Below are positions 1-6,795 of a DNA stretch of 6,795 bases, piece by piece. The notes under the pieces were generated by a model. The model made no database searches. It was not told where the DNA came from and saw only the letters and a list, made by a program, of their open reading frames with translations. The first letter of the stretch is position 1, and every line of letters begins with the position of its first letter. Source of the DNA: Flavobacteriaceae bacterium (GTDB lineage Bacteria > Bacteroidota > Bacteroidia > Flavobacteriales > Flavobacteriaceae); the NCBI GenBank assembly GCA_015488935.1, contig WFMU01000299.1, positions 1-6,795 on the forward strand. The letters are read 5' to 3'. The translations under genes and the position numbers were made by a program.

Positions 1-173
1 CCTGTTTCTTCATCTTCGTACTGCCCTTGATACCTAAATGGACAATCTGCTAAAGAACCTTTGGCAAGTTTACGAATTTTTCCGTAAATATCATATTCTA
101 CTGCCCAAGTTTTTATTCCTTGGCTATTGTACATTTCTACTGGTGTACCTAAATAATCGGTAATGATACTGTA
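1..173 (-). other. RHS core hallmark region, interrupted by the window edge
   Basis: Residues 1137-1193 of the Rhs protein carry the TDYLGTP, TWAVEYDIYGKI and PFRYQGQYEDEETG blocks that mark the end of the Rhs shell. In the family this is followed within about 100 residues by an autoproteolysis site and then the hypervariable toxin tip. The window stops two bases into the Gly codon of the ETG motif. Confidence 0.9.
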
Positions 174-3100
174 CTGTTCACCAGCAACAATTTTTGCCGC
201 TGGTTTAAATGTTCCTTCATCAAAAATCCAAGTGATTAAACCATCTAATGGCTCGACTTTGTCTTTTTCTAAAATACCTTCTTCATTTACAATAAAGTTT
301 GGTCTGTCTTTTACCGAATATTTCCACTCGTGCAATGGCACATTACCATCCCAAACAAAACGCGTGATGCTTTCTCTTTGTTTTCCTACAAAAGAAGTAT
401 TTTTTACAATTTTTGCCGTTCTTCGTCCTAATGCATCGTATTCAAAAATGGTTGTAATCCCTGCTGGATTATTTACTTGTTTGAGCATACCATTACCATA
501 CCAATGGTAATTCCAAGTACCTTTATTGGTAATTTTGGTTATTAAATTTCCATCGGTATCGTATTTATAACGATTTCCGTTTGCTTTTAGTAATTTTCCG
601 CCTTTACCGTATTCTCTATCACTTTGACTTGCATCGCGATATAAATTACCTACTTCGTCTGGTAATTTATAATCCATTTGCTTGTCTTCGTATTTTGCAG
701 ATGCTAGGTTACCAAATGCATCGTGACTATAACTTACCACGCCATTGGTTAGTTGATTTACCATTTTACGCAATTGGTCATTGGCATCCCAATTGTAGGT
801 TCGGTGTCTTATTTCTTTGTTTGCTCTGCTTACTTTATGTTGTTTTGGTCTTCCTGCAAAATCGTATTCCATTTGGTTTACAATGCCACCTGGAAGCACA
901 CGCTCTATCTCTTGTCCTAGACTATTGTATGCAAATTCTGTCTGCCACTTGCTTTCTTTTTCTTGATTTTCTACGTTTGCTGCAACGGCTTCTATTTGTC
1001 CTAATTTATTACGATTAAGCAATATTTCTGCGCCGAGTGAACTTGTTATTTTTGTTCGATTATTTAAACCATCGTATTCACTTTCTACTTCATAACCATC
1101 TTGTATTTCTTTGATTACTGTACCTGCTTCGTCTCTTAGAAGTTGTATTCTTGTTTGTTGGTTTACTGCTTCTATTAAATTTCCTGATAGGTCGTAACTG
1201 TAGGTTTCCCATGTACCGTCGTAGTGTTCTGCTCTGGTTATTCTTCCGTTAAGGTCGTACTCGTATTCTGTGAATCGTTCTTCTGGTCGTTTTACTTTTA
1301 ATACTTTTCCTGCTCTATCTCTAATATAATCTCTTCGTAAGCCATCAAATCCTGTTTCGTTAATAATCTCTCCTTTTGCATTTCTTCCAAAACGATAAAA
1401 TTCTTTGTGTTCATTGGTAATGGCTAGTAACTCTTCTTCGGTATTGTATTTGAATTCTACTTTTTTACCATTTTCGGCTCTCATTTTAAGGCTTCCCATT
1501 GGTGTATATGCAAAGTCTATCTTGTGTTTTTTAGTATCTATGGTACTAATAACTTCATCGTAGGCATTGTATTCTAGTTTAATACTGTGCTTGTCTGGTT
1601 GTTGTATTCTTGTAATTCTATCTAAGACATCGTAAACAAAACTTTGTTGTTGTTTTTCTGAATTTTTGGTTTGTACACATCTTCCCCAAGCATCATAAAT
1701 CCAAGTTGTTTCTGCACCGTTTGGTAATGTTATTTTATTTAGATTATCATCTTGGTCGTAGGTGAGTTTTGTTTTGTTTCCTGCATTGTCTAATACACTT
1801 TTAACCAGTCCTTTTTCGTTGTATTTGAATGCGGTAACCGCACCATTTGCAGCAATGGTTGCGTGTAATTTTCCTTCTTCGTTAAATGTGCGTATGGTTG
1901 AAGCTCCAGTTGGTGTTTTGGTTAATGTTAATCTATCTTGCTCGTCGTATATGTAAGTTATTACGCTACCATCTGGTTGGTGTAATCCTATTAAGTTTCC
2001 TCTTTTGTCGTAACTATAACCTGTAATATTGCCTTCTTCATCAATATCTCTATACGGTTCCATAAATTCGGTATATTCATGAAATATATGGTTTCCTAGC
2101 GGGTCGGTTACTTGTGTGCATAAATTATCGTTATTAAAATAATAGATACTTTCTTTTCCAAGGGAATTGGTAATGATATTGTGTTTTTTACGATATTCTA
2201 TCGTTCCTGATAAGATACCATCATCTCCCCAAGTTTTAATACACCTTGCTCCTGTTTTATCACCATCATATTCCCAATAAAATGCTTGTCCATTTCTATC
2301 TGTTTTTTTAAGCATTAGATGGTTTTTATATTCCATTTTGGTAATTTGGTCTAATGCATCTATTATTTCGGTAAGGTCTCCTTCTTCGTTATACGTATAA
2401 CTTACGAGTTTACGTGTGTTACCATGATGTGTTGCTGTTATTTGTATTACACGTCCGTTAGTATCTGTTTGTAGGTTTATTTTTCTTCCAACCGTATCTA
2501 TAATCTGCTCTAAATGATGTACTGCATTATATACAAATTGTAGTTTAAATCCATCGCTATTTGCTAAATATTTTGGCTTAAACAAGGTGTCTGACAATCT
2601 TTTAAAAGTGTATGTTAATCCTGTATTATGGTCGTTTACGGTATAGGTATTTTTATCGATACAGGTTAATGTTAATTTTTCTGTTCTATTGTATTCGGTT
2701 GCTTCTTCTGCTATTAAATACGGAAATGTGGTAACTCTACCATCTGGAAGTATCATTGCCAATACATCGTCTTCTTCTTCGATATGCATCGATACATCGT
2801 AATTACTATGACATCCATGTCCCATTAATCCTTCATATCCAGAGTCGGAATACCAATTTCTTTGCCATGTTACAGGTATGATTCCTGGTATTTGAAAATC
2901 TTCGCCTTCGTAAACCATACGTCCAGTGATTAAATCTACTGGCTCAAATCCCATTTTACATAGCTTTTTAGATAATCCTTGTGTACATTTAAATTTTTTA
3001 AGGATTTTATTATTTATTTTTTTTAAGAGTTTCCCTGCTCCTTTCATCAATGCACCAAATCCGTATGACATTACTAATGCATTTAGCATTCCCATTAAAT

Positions 3101-3581
3101 CTGGTGCATAAGGACCACCGACCATTACTGGTTTTCCCATTGGTAATGGAATGGTCATCGAAGTTGGTAAATACATACTTGGTTTTGGCACCATTCTTTT
3201 TCCTGGTGTTAACGATAGTGGTAAACCGATATCGTTACAGGTCATAATCATGTAACCTGCTGGTGTCATGTAAGAGCCTTCGGCAATTACTTTTGGGCTT
3301 CCAAAGAAATTTACGGAATCGTGTCCAATAAGTGGTGCCAGTAAAAATGGACCGCCCATTGGTATATGAAAATAAGTTCCCAATACACCAGATGTTCCAC
3401 TATTTCCTTTTGGTACACCGTTTACAAATACGGTAGATCCAATAATTGGTATGTAATCCATTGGGTCTAATACCATTCCAATAAATGGATGTGGTAGTGG
3501 TAATGGAATGCCTGGTGGTATGATTACAATATGTATATCGATACCTAAAATCGGTGTAAAGTGTTTGTTTGCTAATAACAT
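1..3581 (-). CDS. Rhs/YD-repeat polymorphic toxin with N-terminal PAAR-like domain, 3' end cut by window edge
   Basis: The frame runs from ATG at 3581 to the left edge without a stop, giving 1193 whole codons plus two bases. Residues about 1-160 form a PAAR-like tip domain of the Rhs-associated type. After a basic linker (about 161-210), residues 211-257 (EPVDLITGRMVYEGEDFQIP, then WQRNWYS and GHGC) match the conserved DUF6531-type entry to the Rhs shell. About 900 residues of YD repeats follow, such as GYSYDKRGNLIGLHQPDGS (521-539), EYDLNGRITRAEHYDGT (774-790) and FEYDALGRRTAKI (1047-1059). Near the edge, TDYLGTPVEMYNSQGIKTWA (1141-1160) and FRYQGQYEDEET (1182-1193) are the RHS core hallmark that normally lies just before the variable toxin domain. 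By family knowledge the shell encapsulates that C-terminal toxin and is delivered on VgrG. The toxin's activity cannot be read here. The gene starts 2 bp after the preceding stop, suggesting translational coupling. I found no frameshift, and the gene looks intact as far as it can be seen. Confidence 0.96.
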   Translation of the reverse strand, partial: MLLANKHFTPILGIDIHIVIIPPGIPLPLPHPFIGMVLDPMDYIPIIGSTVFVNGVPKGNSGTSGVLGTYFHIPMGGPFLLAPLIGHDSVNFFGSPKVIAEGSYMTPAGYMIMTCNDIGLPLSLTPGKRMVPKPSMYLPTSMTIPLPMGKPVMVGGPYAPDLMGMLNALVMSYGFGALMKGAGKLLKKINNKILKKFKCTQGLSKKLCKMGFEPVDLITGRMVYEGEDFQIPGIIPVTWQRNWYSDSGYEGLMGHGCHSNYDVSMHIEEEDDVLAMILPDGRVTTFPYLIAEEATEYNRTEKLTLTCIDKNTYTVNDHNTGLTYTFKRLSDTLFKPKYLANSDGFKLQFVYNAVHHLEQIIDTVGRKINLQTDTNGRVIQITATHHGNTRKLVSYTYNEEGDLTEIIDALDQITKMEYKNHLMLKKTDRNGQAFYWEYDGDKTGARCIKTWGDDGILSGTIEYRKKHNIITNSLGKESIYYFNNDNLCTQVTDPLGNHIFHEYTEFMEPYRDIDEEGNITGYSYDKRGNLIGLHQPDGSVITYIYDEQDRLTLTKTPTGASTIRTFNEEGKLHATIAANGAVTAFKYNEKGLVKSVLDNAGNKTKLTYDQDDNLNKITLPNGAETTWIYDAWGRCVQTKNSEKQQQSFVYDVLDRITRIQQPDKHSIKLEYNAYDEVISTIDTKKHKIDFAYTPMGSLKMRAENGKKVEFKYNTEEELLAITNEHKEFYRFGRNAKGEIINETGFDGLRRDYIRDRAGKVLKVKRPEERFTEYEYDLNGRITRAEHYDGTWETYSYDLSGNLIEAVNQQTRIQLLRDEAGTVIKEIQDGYEVESEYDGLNNRTKITSSLGAEILLNRNKLGQIEAVAANVENQEKESKWQTEFAYNSLGQEIERVLPGGIVNQMEYDFAGRPKQHKVSRANKEIRHRTYNWDANDQLRKMVNQLTNGVVSYSHDAFGNLASAKYEDKQMDYKLPDEVGNLYRDASQSDREYGKGGKLLKANGNRYKYDTDGNLITKITNKGTWNYHWYGNGMLKQVNNPAGITTIFEYDALGRRTAKIVKNTSFVGKQRESITRFVWDGNVPLHEWKYSVKDRPNFIVNEEGILEKDKVEPLDGLITWIFDEGTFKPAAKIVAGEQYSIITDYLGTPVEMYNSQGIKTWAVEYDIYGKIRKLAKGSLADCPFRYQGQYEDEET
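3102..3581 (-). other. PAAR-like spike-cap domain of the Rhs protein (residues about 1-160)
   Basis: Blocks typical of Rhs-associated PAAR-like domains appear in order: GIDIHIVIIP (13-22), PHPFIGMVLDPMDYIPIIGS (30-49), VFVNGVPKGNSGTSG (51-65), FHIPMGG (71-77), TCNDIGLP (114-121), and YLPTSMTIPLPMGKPVMVGG (137-156). PAAR cones bind one zinc through three His and one Cys. H17, H31, H72 and C115 sit in the conserved blocks and are the likely ligands, with H87 as an alternative; this is inference. The domain should cap the VgrG needle encoded upstream. No pre-PAAR transmembrane helix or separate Eag chaperone gene is visible. Boundaries are approximate. Confidence 0.85.
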
Positions 3582-3583
3582 AT

Positions 3584-4927
3584 TTAAAACCAGTTTAATA
3601 TTGGAATATTATTTTTGCTCATTTCTTTTTGTTTTGCTATAATTCCTTCGCGCCATTTTTCACCTTCAATTTCTTTCATTAAGGTATCTACTTCTTTACA
3701 TGCTTTGTACTTACTTCTTTTTTCTAATAGACTGTAATAATCGGATGCTAAAAAGGGCATTGCGGTTGCTTTTAATTTTTCTTTATCTAGTGTTGCACCG
3801 TGTTTGTATGCTTCTTCGATAATGGCATTGTAATGTGTTTTGTCTTTCTTTTTAATAACACTTGCTGCCAACCACCAAGCGTTTAATGCCATTTCCGAAA
3901 ACCCATATTCTTTTGCTGTATCTGCTTGTTTACAGAATAATTTGGCTGCTTTTTCTTTCTTTTTTTGCATTTGTTTAGAACTTGCCATAAAACCATAACT
4001 TTGAATTATTATTGGTTTGCAAGTATCTTCACCCATTTGTAATCCTTGTTTTGCAATGGCTAATCCTTTTATTAAAAGATTATCTATTTGCTCGTATTCT
4101 TTAAATCCAAATAACATTCCTGCATATATGGTATGTGCTGTTGCATAGGTGCTTTTTTGTCCACTGCGTTGTGTTACTTCCAATCCTTTATTCCCCCATT
4201 GTTGTACGCCTGTTAGATTCTTTTTTTCTACTTGTTTAGACATATTCATCAAACATGTTCTAAATTGTATTTCGGGATCATTTGGATCTCCCATACTTGC
4301 AAGTTTTGCCATTGCTCCTTGTAAATCTAAGGATACTGCCAAAGTTTTTGCAATATCTTCATGTACTTTATACAATCTATCAAAATGTCTTTCTTTTGCA
4401 AAATCAAAAATCATAAAACGACCGTATTCTGGTAGTTCTAACTTTAACATATTGTGCAGCCATTTGGCGTATTCTTTTACATCTTCAATTTCATACGGAA
4501 ATAGGCATAAGGTTACTATTCTATCTTTTTCGGGTAATGCTTTTTGGAAAGACTTTATCATTTCTAGCAATACCAAATCTGAATTTTCTGTTTCTAATTT
4601 TTCTTCAAATTCTTCTACTTCCCAAGTAAAATTACTTTCTTGGGCAATTGCATCTTTTTCTTTTTTAAAATTTGCAATCCAATCTTTGCATAAATTTTTA
4701 CTGTGTGTGTTTTTATCTGTAAAGGATGTCAGTAGCACTATGGTCATATCTGGAATACTACCATTTGCTGTGGATTCTAATCGTAAAAATCCTTCGTATA
4801 ATCGTGCTTGTTCTGGTTTTATTAACCATCTTGCTAATTTTATAGCATCATTTGGCACAACATCTTCATTCCATTTCTGTTGTATTTTGGTAACTAATTG
4901 TGCTATAGGATTATGCTCTGTACTCAT
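3584..4927 (-). CDS. Uncharacterised 447-residue protein, candidate VgrG-Rhs effector adaptor/chaperone
   Basis: I do not recognise a named family. The protein is complete, with no signal peptide or membrane segment, so it is probably cytosolic. The N-terminal half (about 1-200) alternates hydrophobic strand-like stretches (MTIVLLTSF at 61-69, RIVTLCLFPY at 136-145, GRFMIFDF at 169-176) with charged helices, suggesting an alpha/beta domain. No Walker A or other catalytic motif is visible. The C-terminal half (about 205-425) is lysine-rich and almost wholly helical, with TPR-like spacing (for example YATAHTIYAGMLFGFKEYEQ, then LLIKGLAIAKQG, and MALNAWWLAASVIKKKDKTH). The C-terminus ends IPILNWF. 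Context is the strongest clue: it is 8 bp downstream of vgrG and its stop is 2 bp before the Rhs start. Adaptors such as Tap/DUF4123, DUF2169 and Eag (DUF1795) proteins occupy this place in proteobacterial modules, but I see no similarity to them. Adaptor function is inferred. An immunity role is less likely, since immunity genes usually follow the toxin's 3' end. It starts at ATG (GAT ATG AGT) with no Shine-Dalgarno. Confidence 0.9.
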   Translation of the reverse strand: MSTEHNPIAQLVTKIQQKWNEDVVPNDAIKLARWLIKPEQARLYEGFLRLESTANGSIPDMTIVLLTSFTDKNTHSKNLCKDWIANFKKEKDAIAQESNFTWEVEEFEEKLETENSDLVLLEMIKSFQKALPEKDRIVTLCLFPYEIEDVKEYAKWLHNMLKLELPEYGRFMIFDFAKERHFDRLYKVHEDIAKTLAVSLDLQGAMAKLASMGDPNDPEIQFRTCLMNMSKQVEKKNLTGVQQWGNKGLEVTQRSGQKSTYATAHTIYAGMLFGFKEYEQIDNLLIKGLAIAKQGLQMGEDTCKPIIIQSYGFMASSKQMQKKKEKAAKLFCKQADTAKEYGFSEMALNAWWLAASVIKKKDKTHYNAIIEEAYKHGATLDKEKLKATAMPFLASDYYSLLEKRSKYKACKEVDTLMKEIEGEKWREGIIAKQKEMSKNNIPILNWF

Positions 4928-4935
4928 ATCTAAAT

Positions 4936-6708
4936 TTATCCACAGTTAAGGTTTACTAATCCACCTTTTACGTTTGTCATTCCTGTTCCGTTAACATCTA
5001 CAATTCCGTTACTTTCTAGTTTTAGTTGTGTTGCACCTTGTATGTTGGTGCTTGGTGCAGACATTTCAATTTTTGCTCCTGCCGATACTGCTGCTTTGGT
5101 TGCTGCTGCTACGCTAAGTTCTGTTCCTGTTTCTATTGTTGTTTTTGCTCCAGAGGTTAAACTAAGTTCATTAGATGCTGTAATACTAATATCTGTTGAT
5201 TCTAATGAAATGCTGTCTAATGCTGTGATACTGATACTATTATTTTCGGAATCAATTGTAATAGAGTTTCCGTTTTTATCCACAATAGTAATGGTTTCGC
5301 TACCATTTTTGTCGTTAAATTCAATCATACTACCACTTCTTGTTTTTATGGCTTTGATATCATTTTTGTTATTTTTAAAAGCTTCTGCTTTTCCACCACC
5401 GTTATATAAACTTCCCATAACGTAAGGTTTTTCTGCGTTTCCACCTTCAAATCCTATTAACACTTCTTCTCCTTTTTCTGGTATAAAATGAAAACCTTTG
5501 TCACCTCCTGCATGTGGTGCTACAATTCGAATCCATGGTGTTTCTTCTCCGATATCTTTTTGCCATGGAAATTCTACTTTTATTCTTCCTAATCCATCAG
5601 GGTCTGCATTGTCAACTACCACCGCTGTTTGACTTTGACTTCTCGGAAATGCTTCGATATTAGTATTCGGATAGGCATTAAATTCTGCGGTAACTGCTTC
5701 AAAGCGATTTCTATAATCTCCATTTTCGTTATTGCTATGCGTCACGCGAATTACACGATATTTACCATTATCCACTTTTACTATATTTCCTAATGCAACA
5801 CCTGGATTATCGCTTATTCCTGTTAATTTTACTTGTTGAATTTCTATTGCTTTTTTCTGAAGTTCAATACTTTTATCTAATCGTTGCTTCGATTTTTGGT
5901 CGTTGTATAAATTATGCCATATTTTTGTTTCTTTATTAAAAATAGTTTCTGCTTTATTATTTACAAATCCACTATAACCATTTACTCCTGAAGTTACTTC
6001 TTTAGCATCTTTTTCGTGTACTTCATCTAACAAATAATCTTTAGTATAAAATTTATAATTATGCGATTTTGGTATTAAATTTAGATGATATTCTTTTAAA
6101 TCAAACCCATAAGTCAGTGCTAATTCTTCTGATTCTGGTTTTCCAAAAATTACTTTTTTGCCATTGTAATAGAACCATTCTCCATATTGTGCTGCTAACC
6201 TGCTTACATATTCGTAGCAACTCTCGTGGTGTTGTACCGAATAATGCAAAGGAGTATCATTTACTGGCTCAATTTGGAGCTCTAGCTTAGAAGTATCATA
6301 TTCTCTAAATGTTTTTTCTACAATTTCTGAAATAGAAGTATCTAAATAGGAGGCATAATGTGGACCATCATCTGCTAAAAATGTTGGACTTTGTGCTGTA
6401 ATTACCACCGTATCACCCGAACTTTGTTCATATCCTTTTACATTTCTAACTTGCGTTACAAGTCCTTTAAATTCTAACTTTTTATATCCAGAAAAGCTAT
6501 CTAATGATTCAATTTCCATCGTTAGTGTTTCTCCTAAAAAGTTTTTGCTTTCGGAGGCTAGTTCTGTAGAAAGTTTTTCTAGAACATCCATACGACAAAC
6601 GATTTCAAATATGTGATGTGCATCTATTTCTTGTTGCAAAATAATTCTCTGAAATGCGGTAATTTCTGTTCCTCCAATATAAATTTTTGTGGTTGATTGT
6701 ATTGCCAT
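4936..6708 (-). CDS. vgrG: VgrG spike protein of a type VI secretion (contractile injection) system
   Basis: This 590-residue protein should form the trimeric spike at the tip of the T6SS tube, which punctures target membranes and carries effectors. Residues about 1-345 look like the gp27-like base; the stretch 157-189 (SVQHHESCYEYVSRLAAQYG, then EWFYYNGKKVIFG) is the typical conserved block. Residues 361-382 (AVVVDNADPDGLGRIKVEF, ending PW) begin the gp5 OB-fold, followed at 391-436 by PWIRIVAPHAGGDKGFHFIP, EKGEEVLIGF and PYVMGSLYN, all VgrG signatures. Residues about 455-590 are a Ser/Thr/Ile/Ala-rich beta-helix needle ending GGLVNLNCG. No C-terminal enzymatic extension is present, so this is a structural VgrG relying on separately encoded cargo. 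The ATG is the first possible start because an in-frame TAA lies at 6723-6721. There is no Shine-Dalgarno sequence, as is usual in Bacteroidota. It is first in a three-gene operon and ends 8 bp before the next start. Assignment to the Bacteroidota T6SS subtype (iii) is inferred from the organism. Confidence 0.96.
   Translation of the reverse strand: MAIQSTTKIYIGGTEITAFQRIILQQEIDAHHIFEIVCRMDVLEKLSTELASESKNFLGETLTMEIESLDSFSGYKKLEFKGLVTQVRNVKGYEQSSGDTVVITAQSPTFLADDGPHYASYLDTSISEIVEKTFREYDTSKLELQIEPVNDTPLHYSVQHHESCYEYVSRLAAQYGEWFYYNGKKVIFGKPESEELALTYGFDLKEYHLNLIPKSHNYKFYTKDYLLDEVHEKDAKEVTSGVNGYSGFVNNKAETIFNKETKIWHNLYNDQKSKQRLDKSIELQKKAIEIQQVKLTGISDNPGVALGNIVKVDNGKYRVIRVTHSNNENGDYRNRFEAVTAEFNAYPNTNIEAFPRSQSQTAVVVDNADPDGLGRIKVEFPWQKDIGEETPWIRIVAPHAGGDKGFHFIPEKGEEVLIGFEGGNAEKPYVMGSLYNGGGKAEAFKNNKNDIKAIKTRSGSMIEFNDKNGSETITIVDKNGNSITIDSENNSISITALDSISLESTDISITASNELSLTSGAKTTIETGTELSVAAATKAAVSAGAKIEMSAPSTNIQGATQLKLESNGIVDVNGTGMTNVKGGLVNLNCG
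4939..5346 (-). other. VgrG C-terminal beta-helix needle (domain, residues about 455-590)
   Basis: Short alternating hydrophobic/polar repeats (for example SITIDSENNSISITALDSI and DISITASNELSLTS) give the pattern of an intertwined triple-stranded beta-helix. The segment 533-551 is unusually alanine-rich (VAAATKAAVSAGAKIEMSA). The blunt end (VNLNCG) is the expected docking face for a PAAR cone, here most plausibly the PAAR-like domain of the Rhs protein two genes downstream. Boundaries are approximate. Confidence 0.75.
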
Positions 6709-6749
6709 AGCTGCGACAGTTTAATTAGTAGTTTTATTTAAAAAGTAAT

Positions 6750-6780
6750 CAAATGTATAATTTGCTTTTATTTAGGCTAA
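6750..6780 (-). promoter_or_regulatory. Likely Bacteroidota sigma-A promoter for the vgrG operon
   Basis: On the minus strand, 6757-6750 reads TACATTTG, an exact match to the Bacteroidota -7 consensus TAnnTTTG. The -33 element is weak: TTA at 6780-6778 lies 20 bp upstream where TTG is expected. Transcription would begin near 6743, giving a leader of about 35 nt before the vgrG ATG. The rest of 6709-6795 is AT-rich, with a run of ten A (minus strand) at 6794-6785, and holds no gene. No operator or riboswitch is visible, and none of the three starts has a clear Shine-Dalgarno sequence. Confidence 0.55.
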
Positions 6781-6795
6781 TATATTTTTTTTTTC

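Noticed and set aside
163..1018. Plus-strand open frames at 163-510 and 581-1018
   Set aside because: Both are antisense to the Rhs YD-repeat region. Their Leu/Tyr/Cys-rich translations mirror the repetitive YD codons, and the minus-strand frame here is clearly Rhs.
42..2726. Recurring short words such as atcgtattc, considered as DNA repeats or CRISPR
   Set aside because: They are irregularly spaced and diverged, and they encode the Y-D core of Rhs repeats. They are protein-level repeats, not a DNA array.
1762..3247. Short plus-strand frames at 1762-1956, 2926-3111 and 3050-3247
   Set aside because: They are all antisense to well-recognised Rhs, linker and PAAR-like coding sequence, with no independent promoter or domain signal.
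4149..4949. Plus-strand open frame of 266 codons
   Set aside because: It lies antisense to the 447-residue gene and overlaps the vgrG end. The translation is Ser/Phe/Cys-rich with no domain pattern, as expected when an AT-rich Lys/Glu-rich gene is read backwards.
5042..6290. Plus-strand frames at 5042-5425 and 6069-6290
   Set aside because: They are antisense to vgrG. The first is hydrophobic only because it opposes the Ser/Thr/Ala beta-helix codons.
6785..6794. Run of ten T on the plus strand, considered as a terminator tail
   Set aside because: No GC-rich hairpin precedes it on the plus strand; the adjacent sequence is plain AT-rich promoter DNA.

Overview
The window is AT-rich (roughly one third G+C by eye). 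It has three genes, all on the minus strand and tightly packed, so the operon reads from right to left. Codon usage, the lack of Shine-Dalgarno sequences before the starts, and a perfect Bacteroidetes-type -7 box (TAnnTTTG) ahead of the first gene point to Bacteroidota, most likely a flavobacterium. The genus cannot be fixed from this sequence.

Layout from the 5' end of the operon: (1) 6709-6795 is an AT-rich leader with the likely promoter. (2) 6708-4936 encodes a complete 590-residue VgrG spike protein with gp27-like, gp5 OB-fold and beta-helix parts. (3) After 8 bp, 4927-3584 encodes a 447-residue protein of no recognised family, with an alpha/beta-looking N-terminal half and a helical, TPR-like C-terminal half. 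(4) After 2 bp, 3581-1 encodes the first 1193 residues of a giant Rhs/YD-repeat protein with an N-terminal PAAR-like domain. The reading frame is open to the window edge, where it is cut inside the conserved RHS core hallmark. The variable C-terminal toxin domain and any immunity gene therefore lie outside the window, to the left.

Together the genes look like a contractile-injection (type VI secretion) effector module: VgrG makes the trimeric spike, the PAAR-like domain of the Rhs protein caps it, the Rhs shell carries a toxin, and the middle protein sits where adaptors/chaperones that load effectors onto VgrG are usually encoded. The adaptor role is inferred from position only. No Hcp, sheath, baseplate or ClpV gene is present, so this is either an orphan vgrG island or the edge of a larger cluster. 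The 447-residue protein is the best candidate for something undescribed. The plus strand holds no convincing gene; its open frames are antisense shadows.
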